From: Pararhodospirillum photometricum DSM 122 | GTDB lineage: Bacteria > Pseudomonadota > Alphaproteobacteria > Rhodospirillales > Rhodospirillaceae | DNA: 41,676 bases | Reading direction: 5' to 3' | Assembly (NCBI RefSeq): GCF_000284415.1 | Contig: NC_017059.1 | Span: forward strand, 1,415,798-1,457,473 | The notes under the pieces: generated by a model | The model's database searches: none | Told to the model about the DNA's origin: nothing | The model's input: only the letters and a program-made list of their open reading frames with translations | Shown: positions 18,944 through 28,560 of the stretch, in pieces | Numbering within the stretch: the first letter of the stretch is position 1 | Layout: every line of letters begins with the position of its first letter | Program-made: the position numbers and the translations under genes

Positions 18944-20167
18944 TCAGGCCTGGGTGGTGACCGGCGCGCTGATGCTTTCCGGCAGCGGGTCGGGCTTTTC
19001 GAACCAGCCCAGCGCCGGGAGGATCACCAGGAAGTGCGCGAAGTAGTAGACGGTCGCGATCTGGGTCAGGGTAATGTAGGGCTCTTCGGCCATCTGAGCG
19101 CCCAGCCAGCCCAAGAACAGGCAGTCGGCGAGGAAGGCCCAGAAGAACCACTTGTACATCGGACGGAAGGTGGCCGAGCGCACCTTGGAGGTGTCGAGCC
19201 AGGGCAGGACGAACAGCACCAAAATCGCCGAGAGCATGGCCAGAACGCCGCCCAGCTTGTCGGGCACAGCGCGCAGAATGGCGTAGAACGGCAGGAAGTA
19301 CCACTCGGGGACGATGTGCGCCGGGGTGACCATCGGGTTGGCCGGGATGTAGTTGTCCGGTTCGCCGAAGAAGTTGGGCGCGAAGAAGACGAAATACGCA
19401 TAGATCAGCAAGAACACGCCGAGGCCGAACATGTCCTTGACGGTGTAGTAGGGGTGGAACGGCAGGTAGTCGTTCGGCGCCTTGCAGTCGATGCCCAGCG
19501 GGTTGTTGGACTTCTTCACGTGCAGGGCCCACAGGTGCATCATCACCACGGCGACGATGAGCATCGGCATCAGGTAGTGCAGCGAGAAGAAGCGGTTCAG
19601 CGTGGGATTGTCCACGGTGAAGCCACCCCACAGCCAGCGCACCAGATCCTGCCCCACGACCGGCACGGCCGAGACCAAGTTGGTGATCACGGTGGCGCCC
19701 CAGAAGGACATCTGGCCCCAGGGCAGCACATAGCCCAAGAAGGCGGTGATGATCATCAAGAAGAGAATGATCACGCCGACCCACCACAAGACCTCGCGCG
19801 GGGCCTTGTAAGACCCGAAGTAGAGGCCTCGGAAGATGTGGATGTAGGTCAGAATGAAGAACATCGACGCGCCGTTCATGTGCATGTAGCGCAGCAGCCA
19901 ACCGTAGTTGACATCGCGCATGATGCGCTCGACGGAGTCGAAAGCGTGGGCAACGTGCGGAACGTAGTACATCGCCAGGAAAATACCCGTGGCGATCATG
20001 ATCACCAGGGTAATACCGGCCAGAGACCCGAAGCTCCACCAGTAGTTAAGATTCCGGGGAGCAGGATAAACCACCAGCTCCTTGTGCATCAGGGTGACGA
20101 TCGGCAGACGCTCGTCAAACCAGCGCACGAACTTGTTGTTCCAGGTCGGAGGGGTATACTTCGACAT
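18944..20167 (-). CDS. petB: Cytochrome b of the bc1 complex
   Basis: The 407-residue integral membrane subunit holds two b haems and both quinone sites. Haem histidines appear in [10 protein letters not shown] and YIHIFRGLY, and the quinol-oxidation site motif PEWY is in [16 protein letters not shown]. Eight hydrophobic helices can be counted, the normal number for a full-length bacterial cytochrome b rather than the split b6/IV form. It is spaced 13 bases from petA. Confidence 0.97.
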   Translation of the reverse strand: MSKYTPPTWNNKFVRWFDERLPIVTLMHKELVVYPAPRNLNYWWSFGSLAGITLVIMIATGIFLAMYYVPHVAHAFDSVERIMRDVNYGWLLRYMHMNGASMFFILTYIHIFRGLYFGSYKAPREVLWWVGVIILFLMIITAFLGYVLPWGQMSFWGATVITNLVSAVPVVGQDLVRWLWGGFTVDNPTLNRFFSLHYLMPMLIVAVVMMHLWALHVKKSNNPLGIDCKAPNDYLPFHPYYTVKDMFGLGVFLLIYAYFVFFAPNFFGEPDNYIPANPMVTPAHIVPEWYFLPFYAILRAVPDKLGGVLAMLSAILVLFVLPWLDTSKVRSATFRPMYKWFFWAFLADCLFLGWLGAQMAEEPYITLTQIATVYYFAHFLVILPALGWFEKPDPLPESISAPVTTQA

Positions 20168-20180
20168 CGTCCGGCGGCTC

Positions 20181-20732
20181 CTAACCGATCAGGATGGTGG
20201 TGTCGTCCACGAACTTGTACGGCGGCACCGCCAGATTGCGCGGCGCAGGCCCCTTGCGGGCGCGGCCGGCCGTGTCGTAGTGCGAGCCGTGGCACGGGCA
20301 GAACCACCCGCCAAACTCGCCGCGCGGCTCGCCCGACTTCTGGCCCAGCGGAATGCAGCCCAGGTGCGTGCAGATGCCGACCAAGATCAGCCACTGCTCT
20401 TTTTGGACCCGCACGTCATCGGCCTGAGGGTCGCGCAAGGTGCCGACATCGACACCGCGGGCCATCTCGATTTCCTTGGCCGTGCGGTGACGCACGAACA
20501 CCGGCTTGCCCTGCCAAGTCACGGTGATCGACTGGCCTTCCTGCACCGACCCGATGTTCACCTCGGTGGTGGCCAGCGCCAGGGTGTCGGCCGCGGGATT
20601 CATGGAATCAACAAACGGCCAAGCGGCGAGTGCCGCCCCCAAGGCCCCCATGCCGGCACTTCCGTAGATCAGGAAGTCCCGGCGGGGAATTTCCTTCCCC
20701 ATGATCGTCATCGTCTCTTCGGCTTCAGCCAT
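20181..20732 (-). CDS. petA: Rieske iron-sulfur subunit of the bc1 complex
   Basis: The 183-residue protein carries the 2Fe-2S cluster that takes the first electron from quinol. Cluster boxes are CTHLGC and CPCHGS. The N-terminus has a twin-arginine-type signal anchor ([16 protein letters not shown]) that stays as the membrane helix. The start at 20732 gives the standard length. The frame stays open for about 147 codons upstream, but that sequence has no family resemblance and I treat it as leader DNA. Confidence 0.96.
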   Translation of the reverse strand: MAEAEETMTIMGKEIPRRDFLIYGSAGMGALGAALAAWPFVDSMNPAADTLALATTEVNIGSVQEGQSITVTWQGKPVFVRHRTAKEIEMARGVDVGTLRDPQADDVRVQKEQWLILVGICTHLGCIPLGQKSGEPRGEFGGWFCPCHGSHYDTAGRARKGPAPRNLAVPPYKFVDDTTILIG

Positions 20733-21229
20733 CCTGATAGTCCTCTCTCGGTTGCCCTCGGCGTTCCGGATCCGGTTTCCCCATCTCCAGTCGGCCACGG
20801 GAGATGCGGTTGCATCCCAACAGCCCCGGTACACCACTTCACCACGGGACCCCACGACCAAAGGTCGTCCGGGTCCGCCTTGCCGACGGACGGGGAAGAG
20901 AGGCCAACGTTCCACCGAAAGTCTGGGGAGAGCCTGCACTGCCCGCGATGTCGCGTCGCCCTGTGACGATTCCCTGTGAAGAACCGCTTCCCGGAACCGC
21001 CCACATGCAACCCCGGTGTGCCTTTTTGCCTCAGGCCTTCTCCCGGAATCACGGCTGCCACGTTCGCATACCTTCGCGCCCCCACTCACGGCGCAACGCG
21101 GCAGACCCGTCGGGGGTATAGTCCAATTCGTTTTATCTGAAAAGCCCAAAGCGCGCGGCCTTTCCCCGGGGCGCAAGGGGGGGGCGGGGCGGAAAGGACC
21201 TTTGATAACCCCATGAATTATAGGACTAT
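20733..21229. other. 497-base non-coding gap upstream of petABC
   Basis: No gene with recognisable content was found on either strand. The petABC promoter should lie here unless the operon is read from the CCA-transferase gene upstream. A possible minus-strand sigma-70-like match, TTTTCA, 17 bases, TATACC, lies around 21110-21145 and would imply a leader of nearly 400 bases; support is weak. A G8 tract occurs near 21177-21184. Confidence 0.4.
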
Positions 21230-22567
21230 TTATCCCTCTTCGTCGGCTCTCGCCCCCAGGGCCTCCAGCCAGGTCAGGGCCTCGTCACGCCCCCCCACGG
21301 CACCGTCGAGCAGCCAAAGACGCCGAACCTCGCGTAAAAGCCGCCCCACCTCGGGTCCCTGGCCCCCTCGGGCCAGAACGTCGCGCCCCGACAGGGGAAA
21401 GGGGGGAGGATCCCACTTAAGAATGTCCTCCAAAAGCCTGAGCCAGCCTTGAGAACGTTGGGATCGGGCAAAGGGAACCCGCACCCGTTCCGCAGCCCAA
21501 GCCAGCAAGGCGCGGTCCCGACAGACCTCCCGTCCCAGGGCATCGAGCAGGAGCCGCAGGCTTCCCGAGTCGCGGTCGGGATCGGGCCAGTGCTCCGACT
21601 CGAGATCAAGCAAGGCCGCCAAACGCCGGGCCTCGCTCCGGCTGAACCGGTAGCGCTCAATCAGCATCGGCAGATCCAAAGGCGTATGCCCCGTTCCCCC
21701 TCCCGGCACAGCGCCCAGTGCCGCCGCCAGACGGCGCAGGGGATCAGGGGCGATTCCCGGCACCACCAGCCCCCGGGTTTCCAGCATGACCAGGACCCGC
21801 AACGGCGCGAGATCCACCACCCCGGGCAGCAGCCGTTCCAGCACCCGGCCTTGCATCAGCGCCAAGACCCCGGCTGGGTCGGGGGCCGCCAGCAAGCGCA
21901 GCATCTCGACACGCACCCGCTCACCAGCCAGCGTGTCCAGCCCCGGGGCCAGACTGGCGCAGGCCGCCAGAGCCTCCTCGTCGGCGGGGGGCAGGCCGTA
22001 CCACGCATGGAACCGGAAGTAGCGCATGATTCGCAGGAAATCTTCCTGCAAGCGGTCCTGCGCCCGGCCCACAAACCGCACCCGCCCCGCCGCCAGATCG
22101 GCAATCCCATCGAAATAGTCGTAAACCCGGCCCTCGGCATCGGCAGACAGAGCGTTGATGGTGAAATCGCGCCGTTTGGCGTCCTCGTAGAAGCTGGTGC
22201 AAAACGCCACATGGGCGTGGCGCCCGTCGCAGGCCACGTCGCGGCGCAACGTGGTGATCTCGAAGGAACGACCGTCCACCCGGGCGGTGACGGTGCCATG
22301 AGCCAGCCCGGTGGGAAGGGCCGCGATCCCGGCCTGCTCCAGCAAGGCCATGACCCGGGGCGGCGGCTCGGTGGTGGCGATGTCGATGTCGTTGGAGGGC
22401 CGATGCACCAGGGCATCGCGCACGCAGCCGCCAACGAAGCGGGCCTGCCCGCCCTCGGCGGTCAGGGCGGCCAGAACGGCGCGGGTGGCCGGGGCGCTCA
22501 ACCAGGGCTCAGGCCCCAGTTGGCCAACGGGGGGGCGGTCTTCAAGCCGGGGCAGTCTGGCGGTCAT
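21230..22567 (-). CDS. cca: CCA tRNA nucleotidyltransferase / poly(A) polymerase family
   Basis: The 445-residue protein is a class II nucleotidyltransferase. It has [24 protein letters not shown] (GG and catalytic DxD) near residue 43, [17 protein letters not shown] and the RNA/nucleotide-binding [21 protein letters not shown]. In alphaproteobacteria the member in this context adds the 3' CCA to tRNA. The ATG at 22567 was preferred to a start 39 codons upstream that has no family resemblance. It is last in the operon DUF1285, CoA pyrophosphatase, DUF6111, cca. Confidence 0.92.
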   Translation of the reverse strand: MTARLPRLEDRPPVGQLGPEPWLSAPATRAVLAALTAEGGQARFVGGCVRDALVHRPSNDIDIATTEPPPRVMALLEQAGIAALPTGLAHGTVTARVDGRSFEITTLRRDVACDGRHAHVAFCTSFYEDAKRRDFTINALSADAEGRVYDYFDGIADLAAGRVRFVGRAQDRLQEDFLRIMRYFRFHAWYGLPPADEEALAACASLAPGLDTLAGERVRVEMLRLLAAPDPAGVLALMQGRVLERLLPGVVDLAPLRVLVMLETRGLVVPGIAPDPLRRLAAALGAVPGGGTGHTPLDLPMLIERYRFSRSEARRLAALLDLESEHWPDPDRDSGSLRLLLDALGREVCRDRALLAWAAERVRVPFARSQRSQGWLRLLEDILKWDPPPFPLSGRDVLARGGQGPEVGRLLREVRRLWLLDGAVGGRDEALTWLEALGARADEEG

Positions 22568-22598
22568 GATCGGGCGTCCGCTTCGAGGACCCCGGGGC

Positions 22599-22871
22599 TC
22601 AGGGGCGGGGCGTGACCGGCCAAGCCTCGGGGTTGACGTCAAGGGCACGAGGCGGGGTGTAGGAGGTTCCCGGCGGCTCGCCACCGTCGGCCGACATGAA
22701 GGCCAAAACCCCAGCCCCCAGGAGCATCAGCGCCATGGCGGTCACCACCAAGGCCACCACCGGCACCTCGGGCCGGGGCCGCCCGCGACGCCGGGCAACT
22801 TCAGCCCACAGCACCCAGCCCACCCACGGCACAAGAACGGGCACCAGCAACGCCAGAACGGCCCGGATCAT
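22599..22871 (-). CDS. Small two-helix membrane protein (DUF6111-like)
   Basis: The 90-residue protein has two hydrophobic segments (RAVLALLVPVLVPWVGWVLW and VVALVVTAMALMLLGAGVLAF) split by an Arg-rich turn, followed by a Pro-rich tail. Size, topology and position between the CoA pyrophosphatase and the CCA-transferase match the DUF6111 family, whose function is not known. Its ATG overlaps the NUDIX gene stop by four bases. Confidence 0.75.
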   Translation of the reverse strand: MIRAVLALLVPVLVPWVGWVLWAEVARRRGRPRPEVPVVALVVTAMALMLLGAGVLAFMSADGGEPPGTSYTPPRALDVNPEAWPVTPRP

Positions 22872-23551
22872 ACGCCCAGGCCTTCGCGGCGCATCACGGC
22901 GCATAGATTGATCAGCATGGCCGCCGTCGCCCCCCAGATGTAATGTTCGTGATAGGGAATGGCAAAATACGCCCGCCGACCGCCCCTCGGGGTCTCGCGA
23001 ACCTCCCGGCGATGGTTGCTCTCGTCGAGGATAAAGGCCAACGGCACCTCGAAGGCGATCGCCACCTCGTGGGGATCGAGACGCAGATCCAACGGCGGCG
23101 TCACCGCCCCCACCACCGGGGTCACATGAAACCCCGTCACGGTTCTATAGTCATCGAGACGTCCCAAAATGTCCACACTCTCCCCGCCCAGCCCCGTCTC
23201 CTCGAAGGCCTCGCGCAAGGCGGTCGCCTCGGGCGAGGGGTCGGAGGCCTCGGCTCGCCCCCCGGGGAAGGCAATCTGCCCCGCATGATGGGCCAGATGG
23301 GCGGTGCGCCGGGTCAACAGAACGTTCAGTCCCTCGGGGCGCTCGACCAGGGGCACCAAAACAGCGGCCGGACGGGCGGTATCGCCCTCTGCCCCCAAGC
23401 TTTCGCCGCCCAGCCGGCGCGACACCCCCTCGTCCGATCCCCAACCCACCCCCTGGGTCTGGCGCAAGGCGGTGCGCAGGCGCTCGCGCGACCATGACCG
23501 CTCTTGCAAGACGGGCTCTTGCGGGGGGCTCAGGAGGGTTTCTCCGAACAC
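22868..23551 (-). CDS. NUDIX hydrolase, CoA pyrophosphatase type
   Basis: The enzyme hydrolyses CoA and its derivatives to 3',5'-ADP and phosphopantetheine. The UPF0035 signature HHAGQIAFPGGRAE runs into the NUDIX helix TALREAFEETGL. The start is uncertain. A GTG at 23551 gives 227 residues, near the family norm, and overlaps the DUF1285 stop by about 20 bases. A GTG at 23632 would add 27 residues without family resemblance. It sits in the usual alphaproteobacterial DUF1285-NUDIX-cca order. Confidence 0.85.
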   Translation of the reverse strand: MFGETLLSPPQEPVLQERSWSRERLRTALRQTQGVGWGSDEGVSRRLGGESLGAEGDTARPAAVLVPLVERPEGLNVLLTRRTAHLAHHAGQIAFPGGRAEASDPSPEATALREAFEETGLGGESVDILGRLDDYRTVTGFHVTPVVGAVTPPLDLRLDPHEVAIAFEVPLAFILDESNHRREVRETPRGGRRAYFAIPYHEHYIWGATAAMLINLCAVMRREGLGV

Positions 23552-24153
23552 GCGCAGGGCGTCGTGGCGGCGCCCATCACCGCCCCGCTGCCATCGAAGC
23601 AGCCCAGGCGAAAAAATCCGCCGCTGCTCCACACCCCGTAACAGGTGGTCTCGCCATCGTGACGTTCCACCGCCCGGGCCGCGAGTTGATAGAACACGGC
23701 GCGGGTCAGGCGGGCTTCCAGGCCGGGACGCACCAAGACATAGGGGCGCGGCTCGCCGGTCAGGGGATCGTGCTCAACGCGCAAGGGGTGAGCCGCGTCC
23801 ACGGTGACGATCTCGTCCACGTTGGTGCGAAACGACAGAACCTGTCCCTCGCCACAGCCGCCGGACTTGAACATCTCCACCGCCAAAAACGGGGCATCCT
23901 CCACCGCAATACGCACCCGCTCCCCCGGGGCGATCAGCCAGAAGGAGCCATCGCGGGCTCGGCGCAACATGGTCGCGAAAAGACAGACCATTTCCTTGCG
24001 GCCGATCGGCGATCCGCGATAGGTCCATAGGCCCTCGGCATCAATGCGCAAGGGAAGGTCCCCGCAGTCGTCGGCGTCTTGTCCCGTCGCCCCGAAAGCC
24101 ACCGCAGAGGGGGGGGTGCGGGAAGGGGGGTCGATACTTACATTATGGGTCAT
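23530..24153 (-). CDS. DUF1285 domain protein
   Basis: The 207-residue protein has the DUF1285 pattern: LPLRIDAEGLWTYRGSPIGR at the start, then FWLIAPGERVRIAVEDAPF and RPYVLVRPGLEARLTRAVFY. The function is unknown. It is soluble, with no signal peptide. It is the first gene of the operon leading to the CCA-transferase and is divergent from moxR, with about 45 bases between the starts, so the two operons probably share a promoter region. Confidence 0.87.
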   Translation of the reverse strand: MTHNVSIDPPSRTPPSAVAFGATGQDADDCGDLPLRIDAEGLWTYRGSPIGRKEMVCLFATMLRRARDGSFWLIAPGERVRIAVEDAPFLAVEMFKSGGCGEGQVLSFRTNVDEIVTVDAAHPLRVEHDPLTGEPRPYVLVRPGLEARLTRAVFYQLAARAVERHDGETTCYGVWSSGGFFRLGCFDGSGAVMGAATTPCACSEKPS

Positions 24154-24199
24154 AAGGTCACCGGGTCCTCGGGCCCCTCATCATGTGCGGAGGTTCATC

Positions 24200-25210
24200 G
24201 TGTCCATGTCCACCACGTCCCCCGCCAGTGCCGTTGCGTCTGACCTTCAAGAGGTAGAAAGGTTGATGGCGCGAATCAAGGAGGCGCGCGCGGCGGTGGC
24301 CGAGGTCATTCACGGACAGGAAACCGTGATCACCGAGGTTCTCGTCACTTTGCTGTCGGGCGGCCACGCTCTGCTGATCGGCCTGCCCGGCCTGGGCAAA
24401 ACCCGTCTGGCGCAAACCCTAGGCGTGGTCTTGGGCCTGGAGGACAAGCGCGTGCAGTTCACCCCCGACCTCATGCCCGCCGACATTTTGGGCTCGGAGG
24501 TCCTGGAGGAAACACCCGAAGGCCGGCGCGGGTTTCGGTTCTTGCCCGGCCCGGTGTTCTGCCAACTCCTGCTGGCCGACGAAATCAACCGGGCCAGCCC
24601 GCGCACCCAATCGGCCCTGTTGCAGTCCATGCAGGAGCGCCAAGTCAGCGTGGCCGGTCTGGCCCACGACCTGCCCCGGCCCTTCCACGTGCTGGCTACC
24701 CAAAACCCCATCGAGCAGGAGGGCACGTATCCCTTGCCCGAGGCCCAGTTGGACCGTTTCTTGACCCAGGTCAACGTGGGCTATCCCGACGAAGCCGCCG
24801 AGCGGCGCATGCTGGCCACCACCACCGGCGCCAGCGAAATCCGCCCCCGGCCGGTGATGGCCGCCGCCGACCTGTTGGCCGCCCAGGCCCTGGTGCGGCG
24901 CGTGCCGGTGGGCGAGGCGGTGGTCCAGGCCATCTTAACCTTGGTCCGGGCGGGACGGCCCGATTCCTCCCCCTTGCGCGACATTCGCGACCTCGTGGCC
25001 TGGGGACCAGGGCCACGCGCCAGTCAGTCCCTGGCCTTGGCAGCGCGGGCCCGCGCCTTGCTTGATGGCCGCACCGCGCCCGATATCGAGGATGTGATCG
25101 CCCTGGCCCCGCCGGTCCTGCGCCATCGCATGGCCCTGACCTTCAGTGCGCGCGCCGATGGCGTGCCGATGGCTCAGGTCATCGAGCGCTTGACCCGTCT
25201 GATTGCCTGA
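24200..25210 (+). CDS. MoxR-family AAA+ ATPase
   Basis: The 336-residue AAA+ protein of the MoxR type is a chaperone-like ATPase that works with von Willebrand factor-type partners in envelope or stress functions. Walker A is GLPGLGKT, Walker B LLADEINRASPRTQSALLQ, sensor 1 ATQNPIEQEGTYPLPEAQLDRF. A GTG at 24200 lies six bases after a GGAGG and is preferred; an ATG two codons later is the alternative. It is the first gene of moxR-DUF58-DUF4159. Confidence 0.9.
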   Translation: MSMSTTSPASAVASDLQEVERLMARIKEARAAVAEVIHGQETVITEVLVTLLSGGHALLIGLPGLGKTRLAQTLGVVLGLEDKRVQFTPDLMPADILGSEVLEETPEGRRGFRFLPGPVFCQLLLADEINRASPRTQSALLQSMQERQVSVAGLAHDLPRPFHVLATQNPIEQEGTYPLPEAQLDRFLTQVNVGYPDEAAERRMLATTTGASEIRPRPVMAAADLLAAQALVRRVPVGEAVVQAILTLVRAGRPDSSPLRDIRDLVAWGPGPRASQSLALAARARALLDGRTAPDIEDVIALAPPVLRHRMALTFSARADGVPMAQVIERLTRLIA

Positions 25211-25212
25211 CC

Positions 25213-26157
25213 ATGACCGAGCCCGCCCCGCCCCGTGCAGCTGCCTTGCCCCGGCTTGACCGGGCCGAGGCCACGGCCGCCTTGCTGCCGCCTCTTCTGG
25301 TCGCCGCCGAGCGCATCGCGTCGAGCGTCGCCCTGGGCATTCACGGCCGGCGCCGGGCCGGGCCGGGGGAGGACTTCTGGGAGTTCCGCCGCCACCAGCC
25401 CGGCGATTCCCCCTCGCGCATCGACTGGCGGCGCAGCGCCCGGGCCGATCCCTTGTTCGTGCGCGAGCACGAGTGGGAGGCGGCCCAGGCCATCTGGATC
25501 GCCTGCGACCGCAGCCCGTCCATGGCCTACGCCAGCCGGCGCTCCCTACCGTGGAAGGCGGCCCGTGCCATGGAACTCGCCTTGGCCCTGGCCTCGCTTT
25601 TGGTGCGAGGCGGCGAACGCATCGCCCTGGCCGGGCACGACACCTTGCCGGCCCAGGGCCGTGCCGCCTTGGTCCGCATGGCCCTCGCCCTGAGCCTGGA
25701 GAGCAATGCCCACGGCCCCGAGGCCGCCTGGAGCGCGCCGATCGCCCGCCACGGCCGCATGGTGATCTTGGGGGATTTCCTCGACCCCATTGAGGACTTG
25801 CGCGCCGGCTTGCGCCGGCTGGCTGGCGCCGGGGTGCGGGGACATCTGGTGCAGATCCTTGACCCGGCCGAGGAGACCCTGCCGTTCGAGGGGCGCATGC
25901 GCTTTGATGGCCTGGAGGGCGAACCCCCGGTGCTGGTGGACCGGGTCGAGGCGGTGCGCACCCGCTACCAGCGCCGCCTCGCCGCGCATCGTGACCAGAT
26001 CGCCGCCCTGGCCCGGCGCCACGGCTGGGGCTTCCTGGCCCACCACACCGACCAACCGCCGCGCCTCGCCTTGCTGGCGCTCTATCGCGCTTTGTCGGAA
26101 ACCCCGCCGCGCCGGACGCCGGGGACATCGGGGCCGACGGCGAGAACGAGCGGATGA
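25213..26157 (+). CDS. DUF58 domain protein
   Basis: The 314-residue protein carries the DUF58 signature RRAGPGEDFWEFRRHQPGDSP followed by IDWRRSARADPLFVREHEWE. A vWA-like segment (IWIACDRSPSMAY, a MIDAS-like DxSxS in relaxed form) follows. DUF58 proteins are the usual partners of MoxR ATPases. It begins two bases after the moxR stop, so translation is likely coupled. Confidence 0.9.
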   Translation: MTEPAPPRAAALPRLDRAEATAALLPPLLVAAERIASSVALGIHGRRRAGPGEDFWEFRRHQPGDSPSRIDWRRSARADPLFVREHEWEAAQAIWIACDRSPSMAYASRRSLPWKAARAMELALALASLLVRGGERIALAGHDTLPAQGRAALVRMALALSLESNAHGPEAAWSAPIARHGRMVILGDFLDPIEDLRAGLRRLAGAGVRGHLVQILDPAEETLPFEGRMRFDGLEGEPPVLVDRVEAVRTRYQRRLAAHRDQIAALARRHGWGFLAHHTDQPPRLALLALYRALSETPPRRTPGTSGPTARTSG

Positions 26158-26173
26158 GCGGGGGGGGAAGAGA

Positions 26174-26291
26174 GAAGGAAGGCTGGGGAGGCTCGCCTCC
26201 CCAGCCCCCTCCTCCCCTGGGGCTTTGTCGCACGCGAAACGCCAACTGACCGAGGGGTCTGGGGAGGCGAGCCTCCCCAGCCTTCCTTTTT
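26174..26291. repeat. REP-like palindromes, copies 6a and 6b (opposed pair)
   Basis: Two full copies lie inside the moxR operon, between DUF58 and DUF4159. Copy 6a has arms at 26183-26192 and 26195-26204 with an AAGG flank. Copy 6b has arms at 26259-26268 and 26271-26280, with a GAGGGGT left flank and CCTTCCTTTTT to the right. They point in opposite directions. The T tract after 6b could attenuate transcription into the last gene. Confidence 0.8.
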
Positions 26292-26330
26292 CCTCCATCC
26301 CCCTCTTTCTTTGCCCACAAGGAGCCCCCC

Positions 26331-27601
26331 ATGCCGGATCCGGCCACCCTCTCCCTGGCAACCCCCTGGGCCCTCGCCGCCCTGGCCGCGTTGCCAGCGC
26401 TTTGGTGGCTGCTGCGCGTCACGCCGCCCGCGCCCCGGCGCACGGTGTTTCCCGCCCTGCGGCTGCTCCGCGGCCTTAAGGCCGAGGAACAGGTCTCGGC
26501 CCGCTCGCCTTGGTGGCTGCTGCTCCTGCGGGTGTTGATCGTGGTGCTGGCCGTGCTGGGGCTGGCGCGCCCCGTTTTCGAAGGCGCCCCTCCGGCGGCC
26601 GGCCCCCAAGCGGTGCTGCTGGTGCTCGACGACAGTTGGGCCGCCGCCACTGACTGGCAAGCCCGCCAGGACGCCGCCGCCGAGGTGTTGGAGCAGGCGG
26701 CCCGACGCAACCAGCCGGTGGTGCTGCTGACCACGGCGCGCCAAGCCGACCCCTGGCCCCCCCTGGCCCCGCGCCGTGCCCCCGAGGTTTTGGCCGAGGT
26801 CCAGGCCCTGACGCCGCATCCCTGGGGCACCGACCGCACGGCGGCCCTGGAGCGTCTCGCGCGCCTGGACACCGAGGCAATACCGCTGGCGCGGGCCGTC
26901 TGGATCCACGATGGCCTGGAGGACACCACCGCCCTGGCCGAGGCCCTGAGGCCCGGCCGTTCGAGTGGTAGCAGCGCCGGCGCCGGCCAACGCCTCGCCG
27001 AGGCCCTGGCCCAACGCGCCCCCCTGACCGTCCTCGGAGACGCGGCCGGAGGCGTTGGCGCTTTGGTGCTTGATCCTCCCCAGCGGGGCGATGATGGCTC
27101 CTTCGAGGTCACGGCCCGACGCCCCGACGGATCGGCGGCGGCGCCCCTTGATGTGTGGGTGCGTCTGCTTGATCCCGAGGGACGGATCCTGGCCCGGGCC
27201 GCCTTGAGCTTTGCGGCGGGAACCTCCCGGGCCCAGACCCTTCTCATTCCCCCCCGCCCGCCCGGGGGGGGCGGTCGGGACGCTCGGCCCTTGATCTCTC
27301 GCTGGCCGGCCCCGACCCGCTGCCCAGCGTCGGAACCCGGATTTTGCTTGGCGAGGCCGCGGCGCCGCACAGCGTCGGCTTGGTGCTGCGCGACCAGGAA
27401 CGCCGGGGCCGCGGCGTGCCCTTGCTTGATCCGCTGTATTTCATTGGTCGCGCTCTCGCCCCCCATGCCGAAATCCGCGAGGGCACCGTCCCGGCCTTGC
27501 TGGCCCAGGGGCCGGGCGTCCTGATCGTGCCCGACCTCGCCCCGCTGCCACCGGCGTGGAGCGCAGCGCTCGACCCCTGGATCCGCAAGGGGGGAGCATG
27601 A
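26331..27601 (+). pseudogene. DUF4159/BatA-type membrane protein, frameshifted and truncated
   Basis: The 5' part encodes a BatA-type N-terminus with hydrophobic segments at about residues 8-28 and 62-82 and a degenerate vWA domain (AVLLVLDDSWAAA). The full-length family is, from memory, about 900 residues and needs MoxR and DUF58. Two defects are visible. First, the frame shifts by one missing base between a C7 run at 27249-27255 and a G8 run at 27264-27271; family sequence continues in another frame (LDLSLAGPDPLPS). Second, after WIRKGG the gene stops at 27601, where phage-type sequence begins. Correcting the shift gives 423 residues, less than half the normal length. The missing 3' half is not elsewhere in the window. 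A GGAG before the ATG supports the start. Confidence 0.8.
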
Positions 27602-27647
27602 AGCGCCTTGCCGCCGCATGGTCCGAACTCGCCTTGGAGGAAATGGA

Positions 27648-27965
27648 ATGAGCAATACCCCGCATCCGTGTGAAGCCCTCGACGACATCAAAAGCGTTGC
27701 CTCGTTCGTCGCCCTCACCATGACCTTTGACGAGATCGAAACGGGCATGACTCCGGAAGACCGGCGGGGATTGTATAAAATTCTCTCTTGGATGCGGGAT
27801 TGCATCGCGGACACTGAAGAGAACGTCCGCCATCGCATGACGACCATGGAGGTTGATACCCTTAAAAGGGTTGGACTTCCCCTTGAAGCTCTTGCGGATG
27901 AGAGGATGAAAAAGACCTGGAGGGATGGGTTTTCGCATGGCGTCAAATACTCCGGTACGGAGTAG
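27648..27965 (+). CDS. Small hypothetical phage protein
   Basis: The 105-residue soluble, acidic protein is not recognised. GGAGG at 27636-27640 supports the ATG at 27648. A tiny upstream frame (27598-27651) ends at this start and may be the tail of a lost phage gene. Composition is more AT-rich than the host. Its position before gemA matches the small early-middle genes of Mu-like phages. Confidence 0.65.
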   Translation: MSNTPHPCEALDDIKSVASFVALTMTFDEIETGMTPEDRRGLYKILSWMRDCIADTEENVRHRMTTMEVDTLKRVGLPLEALADERMKKTWRDGFSHGVKYSGTE

Positions 27966-27970
27966 GTGAC

Positions 27971-28462
27971 ATGCCTCTATCGGAAAATCAAAATAAGATC
28001 ATCCACCTAGCCAAGAATAAGCTTGGATTAGAGGATGAGGATTACCGCGCCATTCTGAAGAGAGTTGCCGGCGTTGACAGTAGCCGGGACCTTGACGCGA
28101 ATGGATTTCAAGCCCTTATGCGCGCCTTTGAAGGACTTGGCTTCGTATCGACAGCGGCGAAAAGGAATTATGGTGTGCGTCCCGGCATGGCCTCGCCCCG
28201 ACAGGTCGATTTGATGCGGGCGTTGTGGGGGGAGTTCAAAGGAGAGGAGGCAAACGATTTTACCCTCGGGCGCTGGCTGGAACACACCTTCCATATCTCT
28301 TCTATTCGGTTCCTCGGCTATGACGATGCCAGGAAGGTCATTGGCGCCCTGAAATCCATGAAAGCTCGAAGAACCGCCGCCCAGGGTCTCCAGAATGACG
28401 AAGCCGTCAAGCCCCCGCCCGCTCCGCGACGTCGGAAAAAAGCGGCTGCACCGTCCGAATAA
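27971..28462 (+). CDS. Mu gp16/GemA-like protein (DUF1018)
   Basis: The 163-residue protein matches the Mu gp16/GemA type. The N-terminal pattern KIIHLAKNKLGLEDEDYRAIL is diagnostic, followed by FQALMRAFEGLGF and, later, GMASPRQVDLMRALW. GemA modulates host gene expression in Mu. The C-terminus is a basic, Pro-rich tail (PPPAPRRRKKAA). It is followed by a terminator and precedes mor, the Mu order. Confidence 0.85.
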   Translation: MPLSENQNKIIHLAKNKLGLEDEDYRAILKRVAGVDSSRDLDANGFQALMRAFEGLGFVSTAAKRNYGVRPGMASPRQVDLMRALWGEFKGEEANDFTLGRWLEHTFHISSIRFLGYDDARKVIGALKSMKARRTAAQGLQNDEAVKPPPAPRRRKKAAAPSE

Positions 28463-28499
28463 ACCCGCTTCAATGGGGGATGAAGCCCTATTTATCATC

Positions 28500-28528
28500 A
28501 AAGGCGCTGGCATATGCTGGCGCCTTTT
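28500..28528 (+). terminator. Rho-independent terminator between gemA-like gene and mor
   Basis: An 8-bp stem AAAGGCGC / GCGCCTTT with a further internal GCATATGC palindrome ends in four Ts. It separates the early phage genes from the mor unit, so mor needs its own promoter. Confidence 0.75.
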
Positions 28529-28554
28529 ACAAAAATTTGAAACCAAATAAAAAT
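28526..28554 (+). promoter_or_regulatory. Candidate promoter of the mor gene
   Basis: TTTACA at 28526-28531, a 16-base spacer and TAAAAA at 28548-28553 resemble a sigma-70 promoter directly after the terminator. A start near 28560 would place the first operator palindrome at the initiation site and the second in the leader. This is a motif match only. Confidence 0.4.
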
Positions 28555-28560
28555 CCCCGA

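Noticed and set aside
20733..21176. Long N-terminal extension of the Rieske protein
   Set aside because: The extension has no family resemblance and would bury the signal anchor deep inside the protein.
24935..27946. A 1003-codon open frame on the minus strand across the moxR operon
   Set aside because: It is antisense to MoxR, DUF58 and DUF4159 coding regions, has Arg/Gly/Pro-rich composition without domains, and crosses the phage junction. It is a GC-content shadow.
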